Shown piece by piece: positions 27,992-35,953 of a stretch of 64,000 nt of DNA (positions are counted from its first letter, which is position 1; every line of letters begins with the position of its first letter). This DNA comes from Pseudidiomarina piscicola. Its GTDB lineage: Bacteria; Pseudomonadota; Gammaproteobacteria; Enterobacterales; Alteromonadaceae. A program made the position numbers and the translations under genes. The DNA lies in assembly GCF_902806985.1 (NCBI RefSeq), contig NZ_CADCXY010000002.1, positions 310,001 to 374,000 of the forward strand. Reading direction: 5' to 3'. The notes below the pieces were generated by a model. That model ran no database searches. It saw only the letters and a list, made by a program, of their open reading frames with translations, and was not told the origin of the DNA.

Positions 27992-29668
27992 TCAGTCCTC
28001 ATGTTCAATCCTCTCCAGTTCTTCAAGTTGCCGCCTAACTTGGTCAGGCCTGAGCGCGAAAAACCGCTGCAAATCTCCATTGACCCTGGTTTTGTAGGTC
28101 CCCCGGGAGCGCTCATTGCTCACCAGGCAGTCACGCTGTAACAGCACCTCCACTTCCCTCATGTAATGGGTCGGCAGCCCGAGCCGCTTTAGGAAGTGCG
28201 ATTTATAGATCAACCACAACTCGCGCCCCTCGTGTGAGCGTCGAAAACCCGCTCCGCCCTGGGCACTCGCTTGTTCAATATCACTGAGACTGCGCTCCCA
28301 GACTTTCATGGCCCGCTCCAGCGCTTTGAGAAGCCGGAATTCCTCGGAATTTCTGGAGTGGCCTCTATTATCCAGCCAAGCTTTCAAGGTTCGGTGGACG
28401 GCTGCCAAGGACTCTTCCTCGCTCCACGGGAGAATGAAATTCCTGCTACCGAGACAAAGTGCTGAACCAATCAAGGCAAAACGCCGGATGACACGTTGCA
28501 CCTGGGATGCCATCTGATCGTTTGCCCAAGCACCGCTCAGACGACCAACCTCATGATTTAGATACTGACTGAGCTCAGTGTGACGTTCGGTCAGCAACGA
28601 CACCCACTCCCGAATGACAGAGCCGTGGTAGCGCTGACAAGACGATTTCAGCTCGTCCACAAATTGTTGAGGATGCTTGTGACCATGCAATTCGTCGAAC
28701 GCACCATAGGTTCCAAACACCGGGAGCTCCACCAGTCGAATCTGCTGGCCTGCGCGTAACGGTTTACCTATCTGCTGAAGCAGCTCTGCAATCCAGACTT
28801 CGCCGCTACTCAACACCAGCGTTCGCCAATGGGAGGTTGCAGCCAGCTCGCCGGAGACGTTAGCCCGTAATTTTCCTGATCCGTTCATGATCTGATAGAT
28901 CGCCGTATCGATGTCTTCTGGGCGAGCCATGCCGATTTCATCCAACGGCAACAACATGTCGTTGTGCTCTGATGAGACTGCCGCTAACCCGTTACTGGTT
29001 GAGATCCAACTGCGAACATAGCGGTTTCCCCCATACACGCTAGCCGCCAACTGCAACAGCGTCGTCTTTCCGGTCGACGATGCTCCAACCAAGTGGATGG
29101 CGCCATTTTCCATCCCAGCCGACGCAATCAACGGCGCAGCCAGCGCCGTTCCAATACTGAATATTGCTAACGGGTTGCCTCGGCATAGCTGCCCGACATA
29201 AGTCTGCCAGTCGCTGAGACTTCCAGACTCCTCTAACGTCGGAGAGCCTGATAATTGGCCTACGAAATGGTACGGTTCTTCAGCTGAGCCGATCGTCCAG
29301 TTACTGGTGGCAAATACTCCACCGTGCCAACCCGTTCGATTAACCACTGTCGCCGGTTCGGCCAGAGCCATCTGTTCCAACAGATAGTGCTGAAGCCGGC
29401 TCCAGCTCGCCTGCCCGGGTGTCAGTGGATAACCGGTATCAACCAGCATATCCCGTACCTGCCGGGCATTGTCACTGTTGAGATCTCGCGCATACACGAC
29501 CTCGCGTAACTTCACACCATCGAAATTCTGCCATTCCAGCAACGCTCCGTGCCCGTGCCGTTTGTCAGTTAGCCTGGTGCGAGCCATTACCTGAATCCAG
29601 CCACCGACACGCTGCCAATGGTCCCCTGATAAGGCATAGAGCCCGTCATCTTGCAGTTTGTATTGCAT
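27992..29668 (-). CDS. DUF927 domain ATPase (helicase/primase-like)
   Basis: 558 residues. The central region matches DUF927: NRTGWHGGVF, then Walker A GASSTGKTTLL (K201), SWISTSNGLAAVSSEHNDMLLPLDEIGMA as Walker B region, and the following NGSGKLRANVSGELA. Such proteins occur on prophages and islands, often where a replication helicase or primase would sit; the precise function is unknown. It follows the AlpA-like gene by 15 bases. A role in island replication or post-excision maintenance is inferred, not shown. Confidence 0.85.
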   Translation of the reverse strand: MQYKLQDDGLYALSGDHWQRVGGWIQVMARTRLTDKRHGHGALLEWQNFDGVKLREVVYARDLNSDNARQVRDMLVDTGYPLTPGQASWSRLQHYLLEQMALAEPATVVNRTGWHGGVFATSNWTIGSAEEPYHFVGQLSGSPTLEESGSLSDWQTYVGQLCRGNPLAIFSIGTALAAPLIASAGMENGAIHLVGASSTGKTTLLQLAASVYGGNRYVRSWISTSNGLAAVSSEHNDMLLPLDEIGMARPEDIDTAIYQIMNGSGKLRANVSGELAATSHWRTLVLSSGEVWIAELLQQIGKPLRAGQQIRLVELPVFGTYGAFDELHGHKHPQQFVDELKSSCQRYHGSVIREWVSLLTERHTELSQYLNHEVGRLSGAWANDQMASQVQRVIRRFALIGSALCLGSRNFILPWSEEESLAAVHRTLKAWLDNRGHSRNSEEFRLLKALERAMKVWERSLSDIEQASAQGGAGFRRSHEGRELWLIYKSHFLKRLGLPTHYMREVEVLLQRDCLVSNERSRGTYKTRVNGDLQRFFALRPDQVRRQLEELERIEHED

Positions 29669-29683
29669 ATCACGCAGCCCCTC

Positions 29684-29881
29684 TCACAGCTTGTCCAGCC
29701 ACGCTTTTACATCCTGGTAGCGAAAGCGAACGGCTCGGCCATTGGGATTTGGCTTCACTGGTGCCGGAAACCGGCCTTGCTTTACGTAGCGCCGTAAAGT
29801 TGCCTGTGACATTTTCAAAACAGTGCAAACTTCCTCATAGGTCAGCAAACACTCTTTTGAGGTGGTTATCTGTTTCTTCAT
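29684..29881 (-). CDS. AlpA-like helix-turn-helix regulator
   Basis: 65 residues from the ATG at 29881, preferred over the longer frame from 29974 because AGGAG sits 6 bases upstream. The HTH reads LLTYEEVCTVLKMSQATLRRYVKQGRFPAPVKPNPNG with RFRYQDVKAWLDKL closing the wing, as in AlpA/excisionase-type regulators. It heads the AlpA-DUF927-HTH unit and is a candidate recombination directionality factor or activator. Confidence 0.82.
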   Translation of the reverse strand: MKKQITTSKECLLTYEEVCTVLKMSQATLRRYVKQGRFPAPVKPNPNGRAVRFRYQDVKAWLDKL

Positions 29882-30110
29882 GACTACTCCTGATTTTTTG
29901 TGAATCAATCGGGGGTAATCATCGGAAATATTCGTCTTGGGGGAGAACCGTGGAATTGCCCTTAAAGGGCACAAAGGCGAGGGTGGATGATAACTTGTTG
30001 ATAATTAATAGATAAAAATCAAAATAAATTAAAAAAAACAAGTCATTACTGGAAATTTATGGCTTGCGCGAGTGGGTTTTGCGCATTTTATGATCAAATT
30101 AGCTATGTGT

Positions 30111-30126
30111 CTTTCACATGTGAAAG
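30111..30126. repeat. Perfect 16-bp palindrome
   Basis: CTTTCACATGTGAAAG is self-complementary across all 16 bases. It lies about 230 bp before the AlpA-like start and could be an operator. No family assignment is possible. Confidence 0.6.
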
Positions 30127-30135
30127 TCAGTGCTC

Positions 30136-30174
30136 GTTATCAGCTGCATTTTTTGATGCACTGAAACTGATAAC
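30136..30174. repeat. Bulged hairpin (GTTATCAG ... CTGATAAC)
   Basis: The arms GTTATCAG (30136-30143) and CTGATAAC (30167-30174) pair perfectly, with an inner TGCAT/ATGCA stem around a T-rich loop. It is 19 bases downstream of the efflux operon's last stop, so it may act in transcript ending or as a structured DNA site. Confidence 0.5.
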
Positions 30175-30192
30175 CACTTTCTACATCAGCCA

Positions 30193-30681
30193 CTAACCTG
30201 AAAATGGTAGCTGTTTACCATCTGACACTTCGGTAATGCCTATTCCCGCTAGAAAGCCGAAGAGCAACGAACAAAAAATCAATGACAAGGTAAACCAAAA
30301 TAGTACACTTCGTTTTGTAGCTCCCATTGCCATAGCAAATGCGGCCGCAGCATGGACCCCAATAAGAAAAGGACCAAGAAAAGCTAAGCCAGGAACACCG
30401 AACTTTTCAAGAATTCGGTGTTTTCTGTCTTTACGTTCAGGTACGGATTCAGCTATATCATCAGTTTCAGATTTTTTTAGCCAACGGCGGACAAAAGCAG
30501 TTACTTTTTCACTGGCGTAGATAATCGGTAGTAAAGATACAAGGTTGCCGATAAAGCCAACCATAGCTGCGGGGAACCACGGCAAACCGGCCACTACTCC
30601 TAAAGGTACGGCAATCCACACTTCCAGAACCGGAATCGCGGCCCCAACAAATACACTTACATAAAGCATCAACTCATTCAT
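30193..30681 (-). CDS. Small multi-drug export family membrane protein
   Basis: 162 residues from the ATG at 30681, supported by AGGA eight bases upstream; the longer open frame runs into the RND gene. It shows about four membrane segments and a basic cytoplasmic loop (KKSETDDIAESVPERKDRKHR), with GVPLGV-like and FGVPGLAFLGPFLIG stretches typical of the Sm_multidrug_ex family (PF06695). The function of the family is poorly tested. It starts 10 bases after the RND stop, so it belongs to the efflux operon. Confidence 0.75.
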   Translation of the reverse strand: MNELMLYVSVFVGAAIPVLEVWIAVPLGVVAGLPWFPAAMVGFIGNLVSLLPIIYASEKVTAFVRRWLKKSETDDIAESVPERKDRKHRILEKFGVPGLAFLGPFLIGVHAAAAFAMAMGATKRSVLFWFTLSLIFCSLLFGFLAGIGITEVSDGKQLPFSG

Positions 30682-30691
30682 GAAAAAGTTC

Positions 30692-33600
30692 CTACGCGTT
30701 CGCGCTCTTTTTATTAAAAAACAGTACATACAGGCTTGGAACAACGATAAAAGATGCCACGGTTCCCGAGATAAGTCCGCCCATAATTACAACATTAAAC
30801 GATCTCCATAAGGGATCATTCGCTATGAGTAACGGAAGAAGTCCAAGTATCGTTGTTATTTGGGTTAACATAATTGGACGAAATCGTTCCATCAAAGCCG
30901 ATTTAAGGGAATCGAGCTCAGATTTCCCCGATTCTTTTTCAATATCGACCTGCTCAATAATTAACATAGCATTCGATACAATAATCCCTATTAAGGCGAA
31001 TATGGCCAGATTCGCCATAAAATCGAAAGGAAGACGGAAGATAACTAGCGCGAGCAGCAAGCCGATGGCACAAAAAGGTACGCTCAAGACGATAATTGTC
31101 ACTTTTCTAAACGAATTATACTTATAAATAAACAGTATAATCATTGCTAAGATACACAATGGTAAGAAAGCAAATATCGCTTCTGCTGTAACTTCACTTT
31201 CTTCAATCTCACCACCAAACTGTACTTGAACGCCAAATTGCTCTTTTACTTCATCAATAGTGTTTGATATGGAGTTAACTAATTCTTTTGATGTCATTGA
31301 AGGATTCAATGCTGTCACCGTGACCGTCGGTGTTAGGTTGCGCTTCTTAATAAGTGACGGATCATGCCTGGTTTCAATGATCGCTATATCAGATAGATAT
31401 ACCGGTTTAGACGAGGACTCGGGGAATACTTGGATATTCTCCAATTGAGATAATGATAAATTCTCCGATAAATTCGTGCTCAGTACGATTGGAATTTGAT
31501 ACTCGCCCTCCCGAAGTACTGAGGCATTTTCTCCCAAACTATGTTCACGGAGTGCTAATAAGATATCCTCACGAGTCACCCCTGTGGATAGAGCTGCGGG
31601 ACGATCAACCTTTACCAGAAAGTTCGTAACGGAACGTTCCCAATCTTGCTTTACGTTAATAGTGTGCTCTACCTCGTTGAGAGCTCCTTGAATAGCATCT
31701 GAAGCCTTTAGAATATTCGATTGCTTGTTACCAATAAGACGAATAGCGGCCTCTCCTGGCGGCGTGGAGCCCATAAAGAACGGGTTGATTTCGAGTTCGG
31801 CAAAAGGATACTCAGGAGGCATTTCTGCTCTTAGTTTATCGACAAACTCGCTGACAAGCGTATCTTTGGTGACGTTTACAACAAAATATGCCGAGTGAGG
31901 TGCTGGTTCAGGAGGGTTTAAACCAAGGATAAAGCGCGGTCCGCCTTCACTTACATAAGCTGTTGCACCTGTAATTTCCGGGAACCGATCATCATTACTT
32001 AGCCACTGAGTCATCTCTTCAGCTACAGCAGCCGTTTGTTCCGCTGGCGTGTTCGCTGGCAGCTCAACAGAAATCTGTAGTTGAGAACGTTCTGAAGGCG
32101 GGAAGAACGCCTCTGGGATGGTGCTTGACACAAACAATGCCACTACAAGACTTAAAACCGAAGCACTTAGAAACAACTTCGGACGCGAAATAACCTTGTC
32201 CCAAAAGGAAGACATTACGTTCATTACATAGGAAGGTTTACCGCCAGAGATCCCCCGGGTCTTGGACGATTGATTGATAAACCATTTAGCCATGATTGGT
32301 GTTAACATCGTAGCGACAAACCATGAAACAAGCAGCATCACACCAATGACAATAGTTAGTGTCTGCATATAAATAGCAGTAATATTGTCAGTGAACACCG
32401 GGGGAGCAAAAGCCAATATCACGGTTAAACTAGCAATAAGAATGGGCGTCCCCAGAGTCTTTCCCGCAGATAAAGCAGCCGACTCTCTCTCCTCGCCTTG
32501 CGCTACCCTTTTTGAGATGTCTTCAACAATGACCATGGGATTGTCAACGAGTATACCTAAGGCAATGATGAACGACGCAATGCTTACTTCGTTGAGTTCT
32601 ACGCCAAAAATTCTTAGAAAAACTAACGTGATAACACCCGTGACAGGAACAGCCAGTGCCACCAAAGATCCCGCACGAAGACCCAAGGCAAGTACAGTGA
32701 CGATCGTCACCACTAGAATAGTTTCGAGCAGCGTTGAAATCATTTTCGATATCACTTGATCAACGACTTTCCCCTGATCAGTGATGGTTTTCATTTGGTA
32801 ACCTACCGGTAGCTCACTCCCCCATTCGTCCAGCTTACGGCGCAGTTGCTTGTTAAAATCCACCATATTAAGCCCAGGCGCCATATAACCAGCAACAACA
32901 ATGGCCTGATCACCATCAAGGTATGCTGCACTATTCAGAGGTCTAGCCGGAACCCTGGTGACATCGGCAATATTTTTCAACGGAAGCATAGATCCGTCTG
33001 GTAGCGATATCACGGTTTCCTTAACTTCAGCCAGTTCGTCATAACTGCTCTCAACAAAAATTCGGCTTTGCTGAGTATCAAAATTGATACGCGCTACTTC
33101 CCCGAGAGAATTGCTCTTACTCAGTTGTAAAAAGATGTCATTAGGGTTCAGCGCATACTGTGATGCCACAAACGGCTTAAGTTCTATTGATATCTGTTCA
33201 TCGGTAACACCGTGCAACGTAACTTTGTCCATCCCTGGAATACTATAAAGATAATTGCGAAGCTCATTTGCCTTGTCCCTCAACTCTCTAAAAGAATAAT
33301 CCGTTGCACTTAGCGCTACTGTCATCACGGCTACCGCATCGTAATTATCATTAACGAATGGCCCTGATACCCCCTCCGGCAACTCAGTAAGTACATCGTG
33401 CATTCTCGCTCTGACTCTAAGCCACGCATGCGAATAACTTGGCGTACCATCTTTTATTTCAAGAGAGAGATAAATTTCTCCTGCCCTTATTGAGGTCGTA
33501 ATATTTTTCGTTTCTTCTAATTCTCGCAACGCTCGCTCAATTGGTCGTGCAATAAGGGCTTCTGTCTCATAAACATCTAAGGCTGGGTGGTAAGCCGTTA

Positions 33601-33739
33601 TGATGGTTTGGTTGATAGGTAAGGTGGGCTCCTCCCGAGAAGGGTAATCCGGATATAATGCCAGACCCGTGATCGTTAGTATTATGAAAATAAATAAAAC
33701 AAGTCGGCTGTTTTTTATCGAAAAAGCAGTAATAGACAT
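30692..33739 (-). CDS. RND-family efflux transporter permease
   Basis: 1015 residues with the AcrB-type layout: TM1, a large periplasmic loop, TM2-6, a second loop and TM8-12. TM4 reads LGILVDNPMVIVED and TM10 reads IGIIVSNAMLIIE. Compared with AcrB, D407 is kept (D399 here), D408 becomes N400, and the lysine corresponding to K940 is S922, so the proton relay is atypical. It exports drugs or other compounds with the upstream membrane-fusion protein and probably a chromosomal TolC. Its ATG overlaps the MFP stop by one base. Confidence 0.92.
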   Translation of the reverse strand: MSITAFSIKNSRLVLFIFIILTITGLALYPDYPSREEPTLPINQTIITAYHPALDVYETEALIARPIERALRELEETKNITTSIRAGEIYLSLEIKDGTPSYSHAWLRVRARMHDVLTELPEGVSGPFVNDNYDAVAVMTVALSATDYSFRELRDKANELRNYLYSIPGMDKVTLHGVTDEQISIELKPFVASQYALNPNDIFLQLSKSNSLGEVARINFDTQQSRIFVESSYDELAEVKETVISLPDGSMLPLKNIADVTRVPARPLNSAAYLDGDQAIVVAGYMAPGLNMVDFNKQLRRKLDEWGSELPVGYQMKTITDQGKVVDQVISKMISTLLETILVVTIVTVLALGLRAGSLVALAVPVTGVITLVFLRIFGVELNEVSIASFIIALGILVDNPMVIVEDISKRVAQGEERESAALSAGKTLGTPILIASLTVILAFAPPVFTDNITAIYMQTLTIVIGVMLLVSWFVATMLTPIMAKWFINQSSKTRGISGGKPSYVMNVMSSFWDKVISRPKLFLSASVLSLVVALFVSSTIPEAFFPPSERSQLQISVELPANTPAEQTAAVAEEMTQWLSNDDRFPEITGATAYVSEGGPRFILGLNPPEPAPHSAYFVVNVTKDTLVSEFVDKLRAEMPPEYPFAELEINPFFMGSTPPGEAAIRLIGNKQSNILKASDAIQGALNEVEHTINVKQDWERSVTNFLVKVDRPAALSTGVTREDILLALREHSLGENASVLREGEYQIPIVLSTNLSENLSLSQLENIQVFPESSSKPVYLSDIAIIETRHDPSLIKKRNLTPTVTVTALNPSMTSKELVNSISNTIDEVKEQFGVQVQFGGEIEESEVTAEAIFAFLPLCILAMIILFIYKYNSFRKVTIIVLSVPFCAIGLLLALVIFRLPFDFMANLAIFALIGIIVSNAMLIIEQVDIEKESGKSELDSLKSALMERFRPIMLTQITTILGLLPLLIANDPLWRSFNVVIMGGLISGTVASFIVVPSLYVLFFNKKSANA

Positions 33740-34878
33740 TATCGTACTTCCTCAGCCGGTCGAACCTTCTGACCCTCACTGATAAAGGCAGCACCCGCAG
33801 CAACATACGAATCTCCTTTCTGAAGATCACTTTTAATCCAGTAGCCACCTTCTTCAGCGTTAACAATACGGATGCCTGCTTTACTAACTCTCCCGGTTTT
33901 TTCGTTGTACTGGTAAACAAAAGGATTCCCATCAGTAGGCTCAGCAACAACAGCACTGTGAGGCACAAATATCGCGCCTTCTCCGTCGGGCATTCGATAA
34001 CTGACGCTAACCACTAATCCTGGCAAAGGGCGTTTTTCTCGGGAAGTGTCGAGACGAAGTCTAACGGGGAAATTTAATCCCTCGTTTGCTCGCTCACCCA
34101 AATGCTCGACGGTGGCATTAAAATATGACCCCCGATAGTTCACTGTGATCTCTAGTTCTTTGTCATTTGATATATACTCTGCCAGATCACCGGGAATTGA
34201 TGAGTCAACGATGAACTTCTCCATGCCGTCAAATGTAAAAGCGACTTGATTTGCAGTGACTTCTTCGAAGGGTTCGACACTACGACTTGAAATGACCCCA
34301 TCATAGGGTGCCTTGATAGCGGTTTTAGAAAGGTTTCGCTCTGCAAGCCTGATTTGTGCCAGGGCATCACGGAGCGTCGATTGAGCGTTTTCGTATGTCG
34401 ATCTGGCAGCATCTAAATTCTGTTCAGATACAGAGTTATTTTCACGCAACCGCACGAGTCGCTCATAATTTGTTTTAGCTTCTTCAAATGTAACCCGCGC
34501 TTTCTCAGCTTCAGAGCGAGCGCTCTCAAGGGCAAGCCTATAGGGCTCCTGATCCAGAACAGCCATCACATCTCCGGTGTTGAGCTGCGCGCCAATATCG
34601 AAGAGAACGTCGTTCACTGTACCATCAACACCAAAAGACAATTGGCTTCGGTTTTCTGTCTGTGTCACTCCTGGAAAACGAATGCTATTAACATAAGCAT
34701 CGTCGGCCACACTGTTAATCGATACGGCTCTTACGTTTTCTGTAGCAGTTTGGGTCGGTTCTTCACTACAGCCCTGTAACAGCAGTAAAGTACAAATAAG
34801 CATGCCTAATACGAAAACTCGATTAGCCCGTGCATAATAAATATGTAACTGATCATTTATATAAATAAGCGATGTCAA
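33739..34878 (-). CDS. RND efflux membrane fusion protein (lipoprotein)
   Basis: 379 residues from a TTG at 34878 with AGGA about 9 bases upstream; no in-frame ATG gives a complete signal. A signal peptide ends in the lipobox LLLQGC. Then come a lipoyl/barrel-sandwich half (VNDVLFDIGAQLNTGDVMAVLD), a coiled-coil hairpin (about residues 105-175) and beta-barrel and membrane-proximal domains, as in AcrA/MexA. It links the RND pump to an outer-membrane channel. It sits 26 bases after the TetR gene. Confidence 0.9.
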   Translation of the reverse strand: MTSLIYINDQLHIYYARANRVFVLGMLICTLLLLQGCSEEPTQTATENVRAVSINSVADDAYVNSIRFPGVTQTENRSQLSFGVDGTVNDVLFDIGAQLNTGDVMAVLDQEPYRLALESARSEAEKARVTFEEAKTNYERLVRLRENNSVSEQNLDAARSTYENAQSTLRDALAQIRLAERNLSKTAIKAPYDGVISSRSVEPFEEVTANQVAFTFDGMEKFIVDSSIPGDLAEYISNDKELEITVNYRGSYFNATVEHLGERANEGLNFPVRLRLDTSREKRPLPGLVVSVSYRMPDGEGAIFVPHSAVVAEPTDGNPFVYQYNEKTGRVSKAGIRIVNAEEGGYWIKSDLQKGDSYVAAGAAFISEGQKVRPAEEVR

Positions 34879-34904
34879 TTTGTGAAGTCCTATAAACGAA
34901 AATA

Positions 34905-35501
34905 CTAAGGTCGAGGTCTTAAAAGCGTTTGTATAAACAGCCTTAACATGTCAGGCGAATACTCGGCGTCAGCCGTTGCAATATGGCAGGATATTCCGTC
35001 AATATATGCGAAAATAAAATGAGTTATCTGTTCAGGCGTTAGGTGATTACTAATTACGCCCGTGTCTTGTGACTTTTTAAACATCGAGCACGAAACATCA
35101 TAAAGCTCCTTGCTTGAATTAAGTACAATCTTCTTTATCTCGGGGTTTCTAGACGATTCCGCGAGTATTTCTAAGTACATAATTGTTCCGGTCGTGTCAC
35201 CGGTGAGGTGCGCTTCTTTCTCCAGAGCTGTTTGAAAGTCGTCGGCGCTTTCTACTCTTTTGAGGGCAGCCATGTCTCTTGAAAAATATCGCTTGGCGAT
35301 TTCCAAGATCAACTCATTTTTTGAGGAAAAATATTGGTAGAGGCTAGCTTGACTAACGCCAGCCATTCGAGAAATCTCAGCGATTCCAGCCCCGTGAAAG
35401 CCTTTCTTAACGAAGCACTGGATGGCACCATTAATGATTCGCTCTATTTTCGCTTCACGAGCAGCATAATTGATTGGACGGCCAATATTCGACATCTTCA
35501 C
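34905..35501 (-). CDS. TetR-family regulator of the efflux operon
   Basis: 198 residues. The N-terminal HTH is clear: RIINGAIQCFVKKGFHGAGIAEISRMAGVSQASLYQYFSSKNELILEIAKRYF. The C-terminal half is the ligand domain, which shows no readable specificity. It is first in the operon with the MFP, RND and small export genes, and a palindrome overlaps its own -10 element, so autorepression and control of the pump are expected. Confidence 0.92.
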   Translation of the reverse strand: MKMSNIGRPINYAAREAKIERIINGAIQCFVKKGFHGAGIAEISRMAGVSQASLYQYFSSKNELILEIAKRYFSRDMAALKRVESADDFQTALEKEAHLTGDTTGTIMYLEILAESSRNPEIKKIVLNSSKELYDVSCSMFKKSQDTGVISNHLTPEQITHFIFAYIDGISCHIATADAEYSPDMLRLFIQTLLRPRP

Positions 35502-35510
35502 ACCTTAATT

Positions 35511-35552
35511 AAGTGAATAATCATTTATATAATATACCGGTAGCATTGTCAA
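35511..35552 (-). promoter_or_regulatory. Promoter and operator of the tetR-efflux operon
   Basis: On the minus strand TTGACA (35547-35552), a 17-bp spacer and TATAAA (35524-35529) make a near-ideal sigma70 promoter just upstream of tetR. An imperfect palindrome (AAGTGAATAATCATTT, 35511-35526, 12 of 16 positions symmetric) overlaps the -10 and the start region, where a TetR dimer would block transcription. Confidence 0.75.
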
Positions 35553-35953
35553 CCATAAAGGTCCTTTCAGAGCCCCATTCAAGCCCTATTAGTAAACATC
35601 TACACCAACAATCGCGCAAAGAGTCCTTTTCGAGGCTCTTAAGAGAGGGAGAAGTGCTGGCAGGGAGGTTACTGGACTGAGAGCACGTCGTTTCCACCTG
35701 ATTTGGAAAAACCACGCACTGGGATTCCGGCGACAACTTATCCAGATTAGTAGCGTATGTGCTGCTCATATCTCCAAGAGGCGACCTATTAGAGCGCATG
35801 GAATGGGCTCAAAGTTATCCAAATCAGATAGGTATGTGTAGCGATTGGAAAGTCCTCCAGGAGAGTCCCCGACCGCTGTTGGAGAACTCTCGCTCATTGT
35901 GATCGTCCAGCCACTACTTTCCGCCCCAGTTGCCGGGGCGCTGTTCCCACTGC
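35553..35953. other. 401-base stretch without a credible gene
   Basis: Short minus-strand frames exist but use rare starts and have no recognisable content. Near the GmrSD gene there is a CGCCCC/GGGGCG hairpin at 35922-35940, 14 bases after that gene's stop, which may end its transcript. The rest may be decayed DNA; one frame reads MLIEQWEQRPGNWGGK and then stops. Confidence 0.5.
35922..35940 (-). terminator. GC-rich hairpin downstream of the GmrSD-type gene
   Basis: CGCCCC and GGGGCG arms around a 7-base loop, 14 bases after the minus-strand stop. No clear T run follows, so it may stabilise or attenuate the transcript rather than terminate it. Confidence 0.4.

Larger units (their letters stand above)
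29882..30192. other. Gene-free AT-rich stretch with palindromes
   Basis: No convincing gene. The part nearest the AlpA gene is very AT-rich. Towards the efflux operon are a perfect 16-bp palindrome at 30111-30126 and a bulged hairpin at 30136-30174, described separately. It holds the promoter of the AlpA-DUF927-HTH unit and the downstream end of the efflux operon. Confidence 0.6.

Noticed and set aside
35521-35799. 92-codon minus-strand frame before tetR
   Set aside because: It contains the tetR promoter and operator, has no family resemblance and no good start.
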